64,000 bases of DNA from Flavobacteriales bacterium. GTDB taxonomy: Bacteria; Bacteroidota; Bacteroidia; CAIKAF01. Each line of letters opens with the position of its first letter. Positions within the stretch are counted from its first letter, which is position 1. The position numbers and the translations under genes were made by a program. A model generated the notes under the pieces. The model was not told the DNA's origin. It worked only from the letters and a program-made list of their open reading frames with translations, and did no database searches. This document shows, one piece after another, positions 33,699 through 44,798 of the stretch. Location: assembly GCA_022402535.1 (NCBI GenBank), contig JAKRSD010000025.1:1-64000 (forward strand). Reading direction: 5' to 3'.

Positions 33699-34349
33699 AT
33701 GAAAAGAACGTTTTTATCCGTTTTTTCGGTAGCAACCGTAATGTTGGTATTATCCTCATGTGGAGGAAAAGAAACTGCTAATGCAGGTGATGCACAAAAT
33801 GTGGCTGTTGCAGACACTACGGCCACGGCTTATTCGGTAAATCAAGAAACTGTATTAGAGTGGGCTGCCACCAAAAAAGTGGGATCGGGTCACAATGGTA
33901 CTATTAGCGTAAGTGCAGGGGAACTGAATTTCAAAGGAGCTGATTTAGTAGCCGGTAAATTTGATATTGATATGAAAAGCATCGTTGCAATTGATATTAC
34001 CGATCCTAAGAAAAACGGAGACTTTATCGGACACATGATGAGTGATGATTTTTTCTCAATCGAAAAATTCCCTACTTCAACATTTGAAATTACCGAAGTA
34101 AAAGCCGGTGATGCAGGTATGGTAAACGTTTCGGGAAACTTAACCATCAAAGGTATTTCTAAAAATATTACGATTCCCGCCAAAATTACAAAGGATGACA
34201 AAGGTGCTCAGGTTGATGCAACCTTCTCTATCGATCGTACGGAGTGGGATATCCGTTACGGATCAGGTAAATTCTTTACCGATTTAGGCGACAAAGTAAT
34301 CAACGATGCCATTGATTTTAAACTGGCGTTGAAAGCGACCAAGAAATAA
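33699..34349 (+). CDS. YceI-family lipoprotein
   Basis: 216 aa with lipobox LSSC (about 18-21). From residue 45 it follows the YceI fold: EWAATKKVGSGHNGTISVSAGELNF, GHMMSDDFFSIEKFPTSTFEITEV, GNLTIKGISKNITIPAKI, DRTEWDIRYGSG. YceI proteins are lipocalin-like barrels that bind polyisoprenoids or similar lipids. Its 295-bp upstream region is AT-rich; an AAGGAGG there is not near any start codon. Strong terminator downstream. Confidence 0.92.
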   Translation: MKRTFLSVFSVATVMLVLSSCGGKETANAGDAQNVAVADTTATAYSVNQETVLEWAATKKVGSGHNGTISVSAGELNFKGADLVAGKFDIDMKSIVAIDITDPKKNGDFIGHMMSDDFFSIEKFPTSTFEITEVKAGDAGMVNVSGNLTIKGISKNITIPAKITKDDKGAQVDATFSIDRTEWDIRYGSGKFFTDLGDKVINDAIDFKLALKATKK

Positions 34350-34374
34350 TTTTAGACTTTTCGTCTACCCAATG

Positions 34375-34409
34375 AAAGCCGGTCTTTTTAATAAGGCCGG
34401 CTTTTTTTT
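34375..34409 (+). terminator. Terminator of YceI gene
   Basis: Stem AAAGCCGGTCTT / AAGGCCGGCTTT (one G-U pair) with 6-nt loop and eight T, 26 nt after the stop. Confidence 0.92.
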
Positions 34410-34454
34410 GCCACATAAGTGTAATATTGCTCTCCAAAATTCACACACGCCCTT

Positions 34455-35684
34455 ATGTTTCAAAAACTAAAAGATCCCAAAGTATTGCTTATTCTGGTGG
34501 CTTCATTGGGTTATTTTGTGGATATATACGACTTGATTTTGTTCAATGTAGTAAAAAGAGAAAGCCTGTTGGCACTGGGTATCCCGGAAGCCGATTTAAA
34601 ACATTGGGAAATTGTACTTTTTAACTGGCAGATGGGTGGTATGCTTGTAGGAGGGATTTTGTGGGGGATTTTGGGCGATACCAAAGGGCGTTTAAAAGTG
34701 CTTTTCGGTTCCATATTGATGTATTCCCTGGCCAATATTGCCAATGCTTACGTATGGGATACCGATTCTTATGCCTTGATCCGGTTTTTGGCCGGTGTAG
34801 GACTTGCGGGAGAACTGGGCGCCGGTATCACCCTGGTTTCCGAAATCATGGATAAAGAAAAAAGGGGATACGGAACCATGATTATTGTTACATTCGGTGC
34901 ACTGGGTGCGGTATTTGCCGCATTGGTGGGCGATAGTTTTTCATGGCAGACTGCCTATTGGGTGGGTGGTTTAATGGGTTTGGCCCTTCTGCTGATGCGG
35001 GTAGGGACTATTGAATCGGGTTTGTTTAATGAAATGAAACAGTCCCCTGTAAAGAAGGGCGATTTTTTCAGTCTGTTTTTGAATTCAAAACGTTTTTTCA
35101 GGTATTTACACTGTATCATGCTGGGTTTGCCCGTGTGGTTTGTGGTAGGCGTTTTGATTGCACTCAGCGAAAGTTATTTTGCCCCCGTGCTTAATATTGG
35201 AGAACCCATCAGTACCGGAACGGCTATTATGTATTGTTATATCGGTTTGTCGGCAGGCGATTTGTTGTCGGGGCTTATGAGCCAATGGTGGAAAAGCAGG
35301 TTGAAGGTGGTGATAACTTACTTGATTTTTTGTGCAGTAGCCGTGTTTCTCTATCTGTTTACTTCAGCGGGTAAAGGCGCATCGTATTTTTATTTTATCT
35401 GTTTTGTTGCCGGAACCGCCACCGGATATTGGGCTCTTTTTGTGAGTATAGCCGCCGAACAGTTTGGTACCAACATCAGGGCCACGGTAACCACTACGGT
35501 TCCCAATTTTGTGCGTGGGGCAGTCATTCCCATTTCGGCCTCGTTTAAATATCTGGCAGATATGCCGACGTTGGGTGTGAGCGGTGCGGCACTTATCGTA
35601 GGCGGTGTATGCATCGGATTAGCCCTGCTTTCTTCACTTATGTTGAAAGAAACCTTCGGACGGGATTTAAATTTTACGGAATAA
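34455..35684 (+). CDS. MFS transporter
   Basis: 409 aa, about twelve transmembrane helices. The MFS signature GILWGILGDTKGRLKVL sits between helices 2 and 3 (about 72-88), and GVGLAGELGAGITLVSE between 4 and 5, resembling sugar/acid-type proton symporters. Substrate unknown. The TraB/GumN gene follows after 17 nt and may be cotranscribed. Confidence 0.88.
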   Translation: MFQKLKDPKVLLILVASLGYFVDIYDLILFNVVKRESLLALGIPEADLKHWEIVLFNWQMGGMLVGGILWGILGDTKGRLKVLFGSILMYSLANIANAYVWDTDSYALIRFLAGVGLAGELGAGITLVSEIMDKEKRGYGTMIIVTFGALGAVFAALVGDSFSWQTAYWVGGLMGLALLLMRVGTIESGLFNEMKQSPVKKGDFFSLFLNSKRFFRYLHCIMLGLPVWFVVGVLIALSESYFAPVLNIGEPISTGTAIMYCYIGLSAGDLLSGLMSQWWKSRLKVVITYLIFCAVAVFLYLFTSAGKGASYFYFICFVAGTATGYWALFVSIAAEQFGTNIRATVTTTVPNFVRGAVIPISASFKYLADMPTLGVSGAALIVGGVCIGLALLSSLMLKETFGRDLNFTE

Positions 35685-35701
35685 ATACACAGATTACAAT
35701 T

Positions 35702-36565
35702 ATGCAAAAACGGCTTGTTTCATTACTTCTCGGTTTTTTGATTGTCCTGACCATTCAGGCACAGGAGAAATCACTTTTGTGGGAAATTTCGGGCAATGGA
35801 CTCAACGAATCTTCGTATCTGTTCGGCACTGTTCACCTCATTCCCCAAGCCGACTTTTTTCTGCCCGAAGGAACGGAAGAGTTGTTGAAATCGAGTAAAC
35901 AGCTTGTGCTGGAAATGGATATTTCTGACCCGGGCATTCAGTTTAAACTGTTGGCGGGAATGAAATTGGATTCAGGAAAGTCGCTCAAAGATTTTTATTC
36001 GCCCAAAGAATATGAGTTTCTCGGCAAAAAGCTCGAAAAGCAGTATGACATGAATTTAGAAGCCGTTCAGTTTATGAAACCTGTTTTTGTGCAACAGAAT
36101 ATGATGATTACCTATTTGACGGAAGGCGAATTTACTTCGTATGAAGGGCATTTTATGAAGTTGGCAGAAGCACGGAACATTCCCGTTTTTGGATTGGAAA
36201 CTTTAGAAGATCAGTTGGCTGCCATTAATTCCATGCCCGATTCGTTGCAGGCAAGATCCTTATTGAAGTCCGTGAAAAGCAAAAAGAGCAGCAGTAAGGT
36301 GATGGATGAACTCGTTAAACTTTATAAAAATCAGGATGTTGAAGCCTTGTTTCAGGCTGTTCTTTCTGACAAAAGTGAATTCAAAGGATTTGAAAATGAA
36401 TTGCTGATCAATCGCAATAAAAAATGGATACCCGCCATTAAGTCCAAAATGGCAGAACAAAAAGTATTCATTGCCGTCGGTGCCGCCCATTTGGGTGGAG
36501 AACAGGGAGTTATCGCATTGCTGAGAAAGGAAGGGTACGAAGTAAAACCCGTAAACCCAAAGTAA
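35702..36565 (+). CDS. TraB/GumN-family protein
   Basis: 287-288 aa with a signal peptide (SLLLGFLIVLTIQAQ). GTVHLIPQADFF near the N-terminus and FIAVGAAHLGGEQGVIALLRKEGYEV near the end are the paired GxxH motifs of the TraB/GumN (ChaN-Tiki-like) fold, putative metalloproteases or hydrolases acting outside the cytoplasm. ATG at 35,702 is chosen because the signal peptide starts there; an upstream in-frame ATG would lie inside the transporter gene. Confidence 0.88.
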   Translation: MQKRLVSLLLGFLIVLTIQAQEKSLLWEISGNGLNESSYLFGTVHLIPQADFFLPEGTEELLKSSKQLVLEMDISDPGIQFKLLAGMKLDSGKSLKDFYSPKEYEFLGKKLEKQYDMNLEAVQFMKPVFVQQNMMITYLTEGEFTSYEGHFMKLAEARNIPVFGLETLEDQLAAINSMPDSLQARSLLKSVKSKKSSSKVMDELVKLYKNQDVEALFQAVLSDKSEFKGFENELLINRNKKWIPAIKSKMAEQKVFIAVGAAHLGGEQGVIALLRKEGYEVKPVNPK

Positions 36566-36606
36566 GTGGTTAGATATCTGTAAAATCCTTTTTATCTGTG
36601 GGTTAG

Positions 36607-38169
<1,563 letters not shown>

Positions 38170-38218
38170 GTATACAAATAATAATTCAGCATAATCAGGA
38201 TAAATCAAATTAACGCTC

Positions 38219-40171
38219 ATGAAAAAAGGAATTTTATCAGCCTTGTTAGTCGGCTCTGCCGCATTCTTATTTGCTCAAAATGCAGACCCTGTCGTAATGA
38301 AAGTTGGTAATGAGGAAATCCCACTTTCTGAATTTGAAGCCATTTTTCTGAAAAATCATCCGAAAGAAAAATCGGTTACCCGCGCCGAACTCGACGAATA
38401 TTCCGGTCTGTTTACCAACTTTAAACTGAAAGTGCAGGCGGCCAAAGCCGCAGGAGTGGATACCACCGCCGCTTTCAAAAGCGAGTTTAACGGATACAAA
38501 AAGCAATTGGGTCAGCCTTATTTAAAGGATAAAGCTAAAGAAGACCTGATGCTCAACGAAATCATGGAACGTGTTAAACAAGACTTAAACGTAAGTCATA
38601 TCTTAATCAAAGCGAAAGGCGATTGTATGCTTCCGGCCGATACACTGGAACTATATAAAAAAGCAATGGATATCCGCAAACGCATTCAAAAAGGAGAAGC
38701 ATTTGAAAAAGTAGCCAACGAAGTTTCTGAAGACGGATACTCAAACAAAAACGGGGGTGAATTAGGCTGGTTTTCGGGGATGATGTGGGCTTATAATTTT
38801 GAATCGGCAGCTTTTTCGCTCAAAAAAGGAGAAGTATCCATGCCGGTAAAAACATCACTCGGTTATCACCTGATTAAATTGAACGACAGCCGTCCTGCCC
38901 GTGGAGAATTGAAAGCGGCTCACATTTTTGTGGCTCCCGCTTCACAAAGCGAAGAAGATAAAGCCAAGGCCAAAACAAAAATAAACGAAGCCTATGCCGC
39001 CTTAAAAGCGGGTACTCCCTGGTTAGATGTGGTAACAAAATATTCCGAAGACCGCACCACGGTACCTGCGGGTGGAGAACTTCCCGTATTTGGAATCAGC
39101 AAAATGGTACAAGAATTTGAAGATGCCGCATTTGCCCTTAAAAATGAAGGGGATATTTCGGAGCCGGTAGCCACTTCGTATGGATTTCATATCATTAAAT
39201 TACTTACTAAAATCAATAAAACGCCTTCAGAAGAAAACCGTGAGCAATTCCGCAAACAATTGCAGAAAAATGTGCGTAATAAACTGGTGGTGGAGTCATT
39301 CACCCAAAAAGTGAAAACCGAATACGGATTTAAAGAGAATGCAAAGCTGCTTGAAAAAATCAAAGCGCTGGAAACTAAAAATCCGGGCAAAATGATTCGT
39401 GTGGGAATGATTGATTCTTTACCCGATGAAATGTTATTTACCCTGAACGGGAAAAATGTGATGCTTTCTGAGTTTGCCTCTTTTGTGAAAGCCAGAATGC
39501 CACGCGGCGGAGAAGTAAATTACTGTAATCTGGATGCAAAATATTATCAGGCTTTTGTGGAGCAGAAAGCCACGGAATTTGCCGAAGCAAACCTGGAAAA
39601 CAAATATCCGGAGTACAAAGCCCTGCTGAAAGAATACCGCGAAGGCATCATGATTTTTGAAATGATGGACAAAAAAGTATGGTCTAAATCGGCAGAAGAT
39701 ACCACTGGTCTCAAAACCTTTTTTGAGAATAACCGCAACAAATACATGTGGAAAGAACGCGTGGTTGCCCAGCGTGTAATTGCCGGAGACTCTGCCACTT
39801 TGGTTAAGGTGAGAAAAGAAGCTCAAAAAGTGATCACGGGTAAAAGCACGGTGGAAAACCTAAAGTTGAAGTTCAATAAAAAAGGTGCCGTGATTTCGGT
39901 TACCGAAGAGCTGAAAGAAGCCGGAGAATCCGCAGAATTGGATGCTTTGGGTTCAGAACCTAAAGTAGGGATTATCAGTAAATCAAAAGAAAACTGGTAC
40001 TTCTATATTATTACGGGAAAGCGTGCTGCCGAACCTAAAGATTTGAAAAATGCAAAAGGACTAGTGATTTCAGACTATCAGAATTACCTGGAAACGGAGT
40101 GGCTTAAAGAGCTTAAAAAAGCATATCCTGTTCAGGTAAATAAAGAAATCATGTATCGTCTGGCAAAATAA
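38219..40171 (+). CDS. Periplasmic peptidyl-prolyl isomerase, PpiC-type (two parvulin domains)
   Basis: 650 aa. Signal peptide (SALLVGSAAFLFAQ). Two parvulin domains: about 120-225 (LNVSHILIK, GGELGWFSG, SLGYHLIKL) and 228-335 (LKAAHIFVA, GGELPVFGI, SYGFHIIKLL), then a long C-terminal helical chaperone region. First gene of a folding cluster with a lipoprotein and SurA downstream; probably assists outer-membrane protein biogenesis. Confidence 0.92.
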   Translation: MKKGILSALLVGSAAFLFAQNADPVVMKVGNEEIPLSEFEAIFLKNHPKEKSVTRAELDEYSGLFTNFKLKVQAAKAAGVDTTAAFKSEFNGYKKQLGQPYLKDKAKEDLMLNEIMERVKQDLNVSHILIKAKGDCMLPADTLELYKKAMDIRKRIQKGEAFEKVANEVSEDGYSNKNGGELGWFSGMMWAYNFESAAFSLKKGEVSMPVKTSLGYHLIKLNDSRPARGELKAAHIFVAPASQSEEDKAKAKTKINEAYAALKAGTPWLDVVTKYSEDRTTVPAGGELPVFGISKMVQEFEDAAFALKNEGDISEPVATSYGFHIIKLLTKINKTPSEENREQFRKQLQKNVRNKLVVESFTQKVKTEYGFKENAKLLEKIKALETKNPGKMIRVGMIDSLPDEMLFTLNGKNVMLSEFASFVKARMPRGGEVNYCNLDAKYYQAFVEQKATEFAEANLENKYPEYKALLKEYREGIMIFEMMDKKVWSKSAEDTTGLKTFFENNRNKYMWKERVVAQRVIAGDSATLVKVRKEAQKVITGKSTVENLKLKFNKKGAVISVTEELKEAGESAELDALGSEPKVGIISKSKENWYFYIITGKRAAEPKDLKNAKGLVISDYQNYLETEWLKELKKAYPVQVNKEIMYRLAK

Positions 40172-40178
40172 TTTTTGA

Positions 40179-41039
40179 GTGAATAAAAACCTGACCGCCC
40201 TTTTTACGGTATGTATATGCCTTTTTGTGGTTTCCTGTGGTTCGCCATTGAAGGAATCCGGTAAAACTCAGGTGGCCGTTGCGGGAGGGAAAACGTTATA
40301 TCTCGAAGATTTAGATGGCGTAGTTCCTCAGGGAGCATCCTCGCAGGATAGCCTCTTGTTTGTGCAGAGTTATATCCGCAATTGGGTTGAAGAACAATTG
40401 CTGATTGAAGAAGCCAAAGCCGATAAAAACATTGATTTTTCAGAAATTGAAGAACGGGTAGAAGAGTACAGAAACACGCTTATATACTACGCTCATCTGA
40501 ACAATCTGATGCAGCGCGATATGGATACCACAGTATCCGAACCGGAGATGTTGGCCTTTTACGAAGAGAATAAAGCGGGCTTCGAACTCAAAGAAAATAT
40601 TCTGAAAGTGAATTATGTGATATTGCCCAATTCACTCAAAAAAACCGAAAAAGCCAAGAAACTTTTTTTTGCCGGTAATTACAATGATAACATCTTAAAA
40701 GAATTTTGTCGTGATGCGGCATACAGTTGTCAGTTGGCGGATTCTTCGTGGATATCATTCGATGCTTTTTCGCAGATTATTCCCGTGGACAGAACCCAGA
40801 GCCCCGAGTTGCTGCTGAGAATGAAAAAGAATCTGGAAATTCAGGATACCGTTCTCGGATACTGGGTTAAAATTCACGATTATAAAATAAAGGAGTCCAT
40901 ATCGCCGTTTGAGTTCGTGCGCGACGAAATCAGGCTCATACTCCTGAACCGCAGAAAAAATGAATTCCTGATGAATTACCGAAAAAAGTTATTTGACGAA
41001 GGAATAGAAAACAGAAAAGTAGAAATTTACAATCCATGA
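40179..41039 (+). CDS. SurA-N-like lipoprotein without PPIase domain
   Basis: 286 aa, GTG start 7 nt after the previous stop. Lipobox VVSC (about 18-21). The region VAGGKTLYLEDLDGVVPQ...SYIRNWVEEQLLIEEAKAD resembles the N-terminal chaperone segment of SurA/PpiC proteins, but no parvulin domain is visible. It overlaps surA by 4 nt (ATGA), so it is translationally coupled. Likely a membrane-tethered partner chaperone. Confidence 0.8.
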   Translation: MNKNLTALFTVCICLFVVSCGSPLKESGKTQVAVAGGKTLYLEDLDGVVPQGASSQDSLLFVQSYIRNWVEEQLLIEEAKADKNIDFSEIEERVEEYRNTLIYYAHLNNLMQRDMDTTVSEPEMLAFYEENKAGFELKENILKVNYVILPNSLKKTEKAKKLFFAGNYNDNILKEFCRDAAYSCQLADSSWISFDAFSQIIPVDRTQSPELLLRMKKNLEIQDTVLGYWVKIHDYKIKESISPFEFVRDEIRLILLNRRKNEFLMNYRKKLFDEGIENRKVEIYNP

Positions 41040-42397
41040 AGAAAGTATCCCTGTTAAGTGTTTTTATAGTATTCCTGCAGGTTTTTTCTTCGCAGGCCCA
41101 AAAATCATCGGTTATCAATGAAGTAGTTGCCGTGGTGGGTAATAAAATCATTCTGACTTCCGACATTGAAGAGCGTCTTACGCAGATGGTGATGCAGGGA
41201 GAAGCAACCGATAATCTTGCTTCCCGTTGCATGATTCTGGAAGAAAACCTATACCAGAAAATGTTGGTCTACCGGGCCGGAGTGGATAGTGTTACCGTAA
41301 GTACCGATCAGGTGGAATCAGAATTGGAAAGGAGAATCCGCTACTTTATTGCCCAGTTTGAAACCCAGGAAAAAATGGAAGAATACCTGGGGAAAACCAT
41401 TCCGGAAATTAAAAAAGAATTCAGACAGGCCATTGAAGAACAATTGCTCGTGCAGCAGATGCAGGATAAAATTTCAGGCAGTTTGAAGGTTACCCCGGGC
41501 GAAGTGAGGGCTTATTATGCCCGGATTCCTAAAGACAGTCTGCCGTTTATTCCTTCTGAAATTGAGATTGCTCAAATTATCGTAAAGCCCGAAATATCGG
41601 AAGATGAAAAGCGAAAAGTAAGAGATAAACTCAATAAAATCCGAAACGATATTTTACGGGGTTCCAGTTTTACGCTCAAAGCAAAAGTAAATTCCATGGA
41701 TCGTGCCTCTGCCGAGCAGGGAGGAGAATTGGGATTCTTAACGCGTGAAGATTTGGTGCCCGAATTTGCGGCCGTGGCGTTCCGTCTTAAACCCGGCGAA
41801 GTGTCTGAAATTGTAGAAAGTGATTTTGGATTTCATATTATTGAGCTGATTGAAAAAAGGGGAGAATTGGCCAACTTCCGCCACATACTAATTCGTCCCG
41901 AAATCAGTGACGAGTCCTATGTGAAAGCCCAGGATAAAATTGACAGTGTGTACAAAATGATTGGCGCGAACGACACGCTGACGTTTGAAAAATTAGCGGA
42001 ATTACATTCGGATGATGATGAAACCCGATTCAACGGAGGAAAAATGTTCAACTTTCAATCCGGTTCCGGAAAGTTCAAAATCGATCAGATGGATTTATTC
42101 ACCTATCGTGAAATCAGCGGATTAAATCCGGGCGAATTCTCTAAAGTGCATTTTTATGATACTCCCACGGGAACCAAGGCTTTCCGCATTTTAAAATTAA
42201 ATTCCCGTTCGCAACCTCACGTCGCAGATTTAAAAACAGATTATCAGGTGATACAGGCGGCGGCACTTGCCGAAAAAGAAAGTGAAGCCATCTCCAAGTA
42301 CATCAATAAGATGAAACATACCATGTATATTCGCATCAACGACGAATATAAAACCTGCGATTTTAAAAACGACTGGGAAGTAAAACTCAAAAAATAA
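41036..42397 (+). CDS. surA: Peptidyl-prolyl isomerase SurA
   Basis: 453 aa. Signal peptide (LSVFIVFLQVFSSQAQ), SurA N-terminal domain (VINEVVAVVGNKIILTSDIEERL), parvulin domain 1 (about 170-275: EIEIAQIIVKPEIS, GGELGFLTREDLVPEFA, FGFHIIEL) and a second, more diverged one (FRHILIRPEIS, GGKMFNFQ). Outer-membrane protein chaperone. MoxR gene starts 2 nt after its stop. Confidence 0.93.
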   Translation: MKKVSLLSVFIVFLQVFSSQAQKSSVINEVVAVVGNKIILTSDIEERLTQMVMQGEATDNLASRCMILEENLYQKMLVYRAGVDSVTVSTDQVESELERRIRYFIAQFETQEKMEEYLGKTIPEIKKEFRQAIEEQLLVQQMQDKISGSLKVTPGEVRAYYARIPKDSLPFIPSEIEIAQIIVKPEISEDEKRKVRDKLNKIRNDILRGSSFTLKAKVNSMDRASAEQGGELGFLTREDLVPEFAAVAFRLKPGEVSEIVESDFGFHIIELIEKRGELANFRHILIRPEISDESYVKAQDKIDSVYKMIGANDTLTFEKLAELHSDDDETRFNGGKMFNFQSGSGKFKIDQMDLFTYREISGLNPGEFSKVHFYDTPTGTKAFRILKLNSRSQPHVADLKTDYQVIQAAALAEKESEAISKYINKMKHTMYIRINDEYKTCDFKNDWEVKLKK

Positions 42398-42399
42398 GT

Positions 42400-43362
42400 A
42401 TGCAATACAATTCAGATAAAGAAGCCGTTCAGGATTTGGTGGCCATTTATGGCCGTTTAAAAACGGAGATAGGTAAAGTAATTGTGGGTCAGCATGAAGT
42501 GGTTGACGGGGTTCTGATTTCTATTTTCACCAATGGACATTGTCTGTTGGTGGGGGTTCCCGGATTAGCCAAAACCCTTTTGGTTAATACCATAAGCGAT
42601 GTGTTGGGTTTATCGTTCAACCGGATTCAGTTCACTCCGGATTTGATGCCATCGGATATTACCGGCTCTGAAATTTTAGGTGAAAACCGCGAGTTTAAAT
42701 TCATAAAAGGCCCTTTGTTTGCCAATATTATTCTGGCGGATGAGATTAACCGGACTCCGCCCAAAACCCAATCGGCACTGTTGGAAGCCATGCAGGAAAA
42801 AGCCGTTACGGCCGCCGGACAGCGCTTTAAACTCGATGAACCGTTTTTTGTATTAGCCACCCAAAACCCCATAGAGCAGGAGGGAACCTATCCGTTGCCC
42901 GAAGCCCAGTTAGACCGTTTTATGTTTAATCTGGTATTGGATTATCCTTCTTTTGAAGAAGAACTGAACGTGGTAAAAAATACCACCACGGACCATAAAG
43001 TAACGGTGAATAAAGTGGTGGGCGGTGAAGAAATAAAATATTTCCAGCAGTTGATCCGCCGCATTCCGGTTACGGATAATGTGTATGAATATTGCGTGAA
43101 ACTGGCTTCTAAAACTCGTCCCGGAACAGCTTTGGCTCCCAAAGTGGTGAATGATTACATATCTTGGGGAGCGGGTCCTCGGGCTTCGCAATATTTGGTT
43201 TCGGCGGCCAAAACCCACGCTGTACTTCGCGGAAAATTCTCACCCGATATTGAGGATGTACAGGCAGTTGCCCTGAATATTCTTCGCCATCGGGTGGTAC
43301 GTAACTACCGTGCCGAAGCCGAGGGCTACACGTTGGAAAAGATTATTGCTGAATTGCTGTAA
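42400..43362 (+). CDS. MoxR-family AAA+ ATPase
   Basis: 320 aa. Walker A GVPGLAKT (about 48-55), Walker B ILADEINR, sensor ATQNPIEQEGTYPLPEAQLDRF, typical of MoxR/AAA_3. It probably acts with a VWA/DUF58 partner on metal insertion or complex assembly. In Bacteroidota moxR usually precedes DUF58 and BatA-like genes; here none follows in the window and prophage sequence begins instead. Confidence 0.93.
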   Translation: MQYNSDKEAVQDLVAIYGRLKTEIGKVIVGQHEVVDGVLISIFTNGHCLLVGVPGLAKTLLVNTISDVLGLSFNRIQFTPDLMPSDITGSEILGENREFKFIKGPLFANIILADEINRTPPKTQSALLEAMQEKAVTAAGQRFKLDEPFFVLATQNPIEQEGTYPLPEAQLDRFMFNLVLDYPSFEEELNVVKNTTTDHKVTVNKVVGGEEIKYFQQLIRRIPVTDNVYEYCVKLASKTRPGTALAPKVVNDYISWGAGPRASQYLVSAAKTHAVLRGKFSPDIEDVQAVALNILRHRVVRNYRAEAEGYTLEKIIAELL

Positions 43363-43926
43363 TTTTTCGATACTACCTAACTTTTGATGGTTTTTACCAC
43401 AAAGGCGAAGGGGTTTTTACAGAAGAAACGGTTGATTTTTGGTGCGATTTTATAATATGCATACATTTGATATACCGATGTTCGGCAACGTCGATCATCA
43501 TCCAAGGGAGAGAGCGAGAGTTCTCTCTTTTGCTTTTTATATACGCATGGATTTGGTCCGCTTCCACTTACTATAATTTTTATCTTAAATCAACGAACTT
43601 TATTTTTAATCAGCTATCTTTAAATATCTTCTTTTTATGGGTATCCAATACATTGTTGAAACACCAATGTATTCTCCTGTCGTACTTATAAATTTTCTTC
43701 TAACAGGTGCATAAGCAATTATTTTTTTTTGAATTTTCATACCGTGTTTACTGTATGTATAATCGGAAAATCCAAATGCACAATTTTGAAAAACCAAATG
43801 TATAAAAGTGTATTAATTGGTACACAAGAGAAACGCGATTTAAAGAGTATTTAAATCGCGTTTTTTTATCAATTATAGACGATTATTGGTGTGAATATTT
43901 AATCGCACCCGATTCAGCTTACAGAA
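43363..43926. other. Host-prophage junction region without clear genes
   Basis: 564 bp, AT-rich. A small minus-strand open frame at 43,606-43,797 (63 codons, inner Met giving 44 basic residues, MKIQKKIIAYAPVRRKF) could be a tiny or fragmentary gene but has no supporting signal. A terminator lies at 43,831-43,867. The exact left end of the prophage must fall here or slightly left, but the other end is outside the window so no target duplication can be checked. Confidence 0.5.
43831..43867 (+). terminator. Strong terminator at prophage left edge
   Basis: Perfect 14-bp stem AAACGCGATTTAAA-GAGTA-TTTAAATCGCGTTT followed by seven T on the plus strand. It faces out of the host moxR operon toward the prophage and could insulate the phage arm from host read-through; on the minus strand it is followed only by TCTCTT. 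Confidence 0.88.
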
Positions 43927-44727
43927 TTATCTTTGTATTTGAATAGGATAATTGGCAGTCAAGCATTCGGTTTTAGCCTTTTGAGGCTTACCGGTATTGT
44001 TTGCTACGCTGACAGTTCCTTGTATTTGTATATGATGCCATCCATAGGCTTTAATGCATTCTGTTAATGCCTTATTGGGATAACTGCTCAACAGGAACTT
44101 GCCTTTGATTTTAGATAATATAGACAAAAGGCCATCAAAGTCAGTCTGGGTATATCCATCATAGTGGCCACAATCCGATCCAACGTAAGGAGGATCGCAA
44201 TAAAAGAAGCTGTCTGGCCTGTCACGCATTTCTATTATCCTGATTGCGTCTGTGCTCTCAATTTGAACGCCCTGAAGACGAATGGCCAAGTCCTCGGTAA
44301 AAGAATCCTTTTTGTTTTGGATTTTTTTCGAGGTTGTGTTTTTCTGGATATCATAACCCCATGCTTTGTCAAGACCAGAGGCAAATGATTGTGTAGCCAA
44401 TACCCATATTGCCCATGCTCTTTTTACTTCATTAAACATGTGAGGAGCCGAATTAATGACTTGTGCATCCTTATGCATTGATCGGCTATGTAGACTGATT
44501 CTTACTTCACGTTCAAGAGACACAAAATCTCTCTGTACCACCTGATAGAAATTGATTAACTCACGATTGGTATCGTTAATGACCTCTACATTGCTTTTAT
44601 CCTTTGCCCAAAATACGGCACCGCCGCCAACAAATGGTTCAGCATATAGATTGTGTGTGGGAATTAAAGGCAGTATTGTGCTTACAAGCTTCTGTTTGCC
44701 TCCGTAATAGCTTAATGGTGTTTTCAT
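43927..44727 (-). CDS. dam: Phage DNA adenine methylase (D12 class)
   Basis: 266 aa. Motif X LSYYGGKQKLV (5-15), SAM motif I AEPFVGGGAVFW (29-40), NDTNRELINFY and catalytic DPPY (about 178-181): Dam/D12 alpha-class N6-adenine methyltransferase. Last gene of the leftward arm. Probably protects phage DNA from host restriction or affects regulation. Its ATG follows directly after a terminator, which is odd (see 44,731). Confidence 0.93.
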   Translation of the reverse strand: MKTPLSYYGGKQKLVSTILPLIPTHNLYAEPFVGGGAVFWAKDKSNVEVINDTNRELINFYQVVQRDFVSLEREVRISLHSRSMHKDAQVINSAPHMFNEVKRAWAIWVLATQSFASGLDKAWGYDIQKNTTSKKIQNKKDSFTEDLAIRLQGVQIESTDAIRIIEMRDRPDSFFYCDPPYVGSDCGHYDGYTQTDFDGLLSILSKIKGKFLLSSYPNKALTECIKAYGWHHIQIQGTVSVANNTGKPQKAKTECLTANYPIQIQR

Positions 44728-44730
44728 GAC

Positions 44731-44762
44731 AAAAAAAATGGCAGTTGTTACACTGCCATTTT
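44731..44762 (-). terminator. Terminator directly in front of dam
   Basis: Perfect 11-bp stem AAAATGGCAGT-N6-ACTGCCATTTT followed on the minus strand by eight T, ending 3 nt before the dam ATG (GTC then ATG). It ends the tail-fibre transcript. Confidence 0.88.
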
Positions 44763-44798
44763 AAATGAAAATTATTTTATAAAATCTCGAAATATTTA

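Noticed and set aside
43467-43691. 74-codon plus-strand open frame near the prophage edge
   Set aside because: AT-rich, Phe/Tyr/Ile-rich random-looking translation with no initiation signal.
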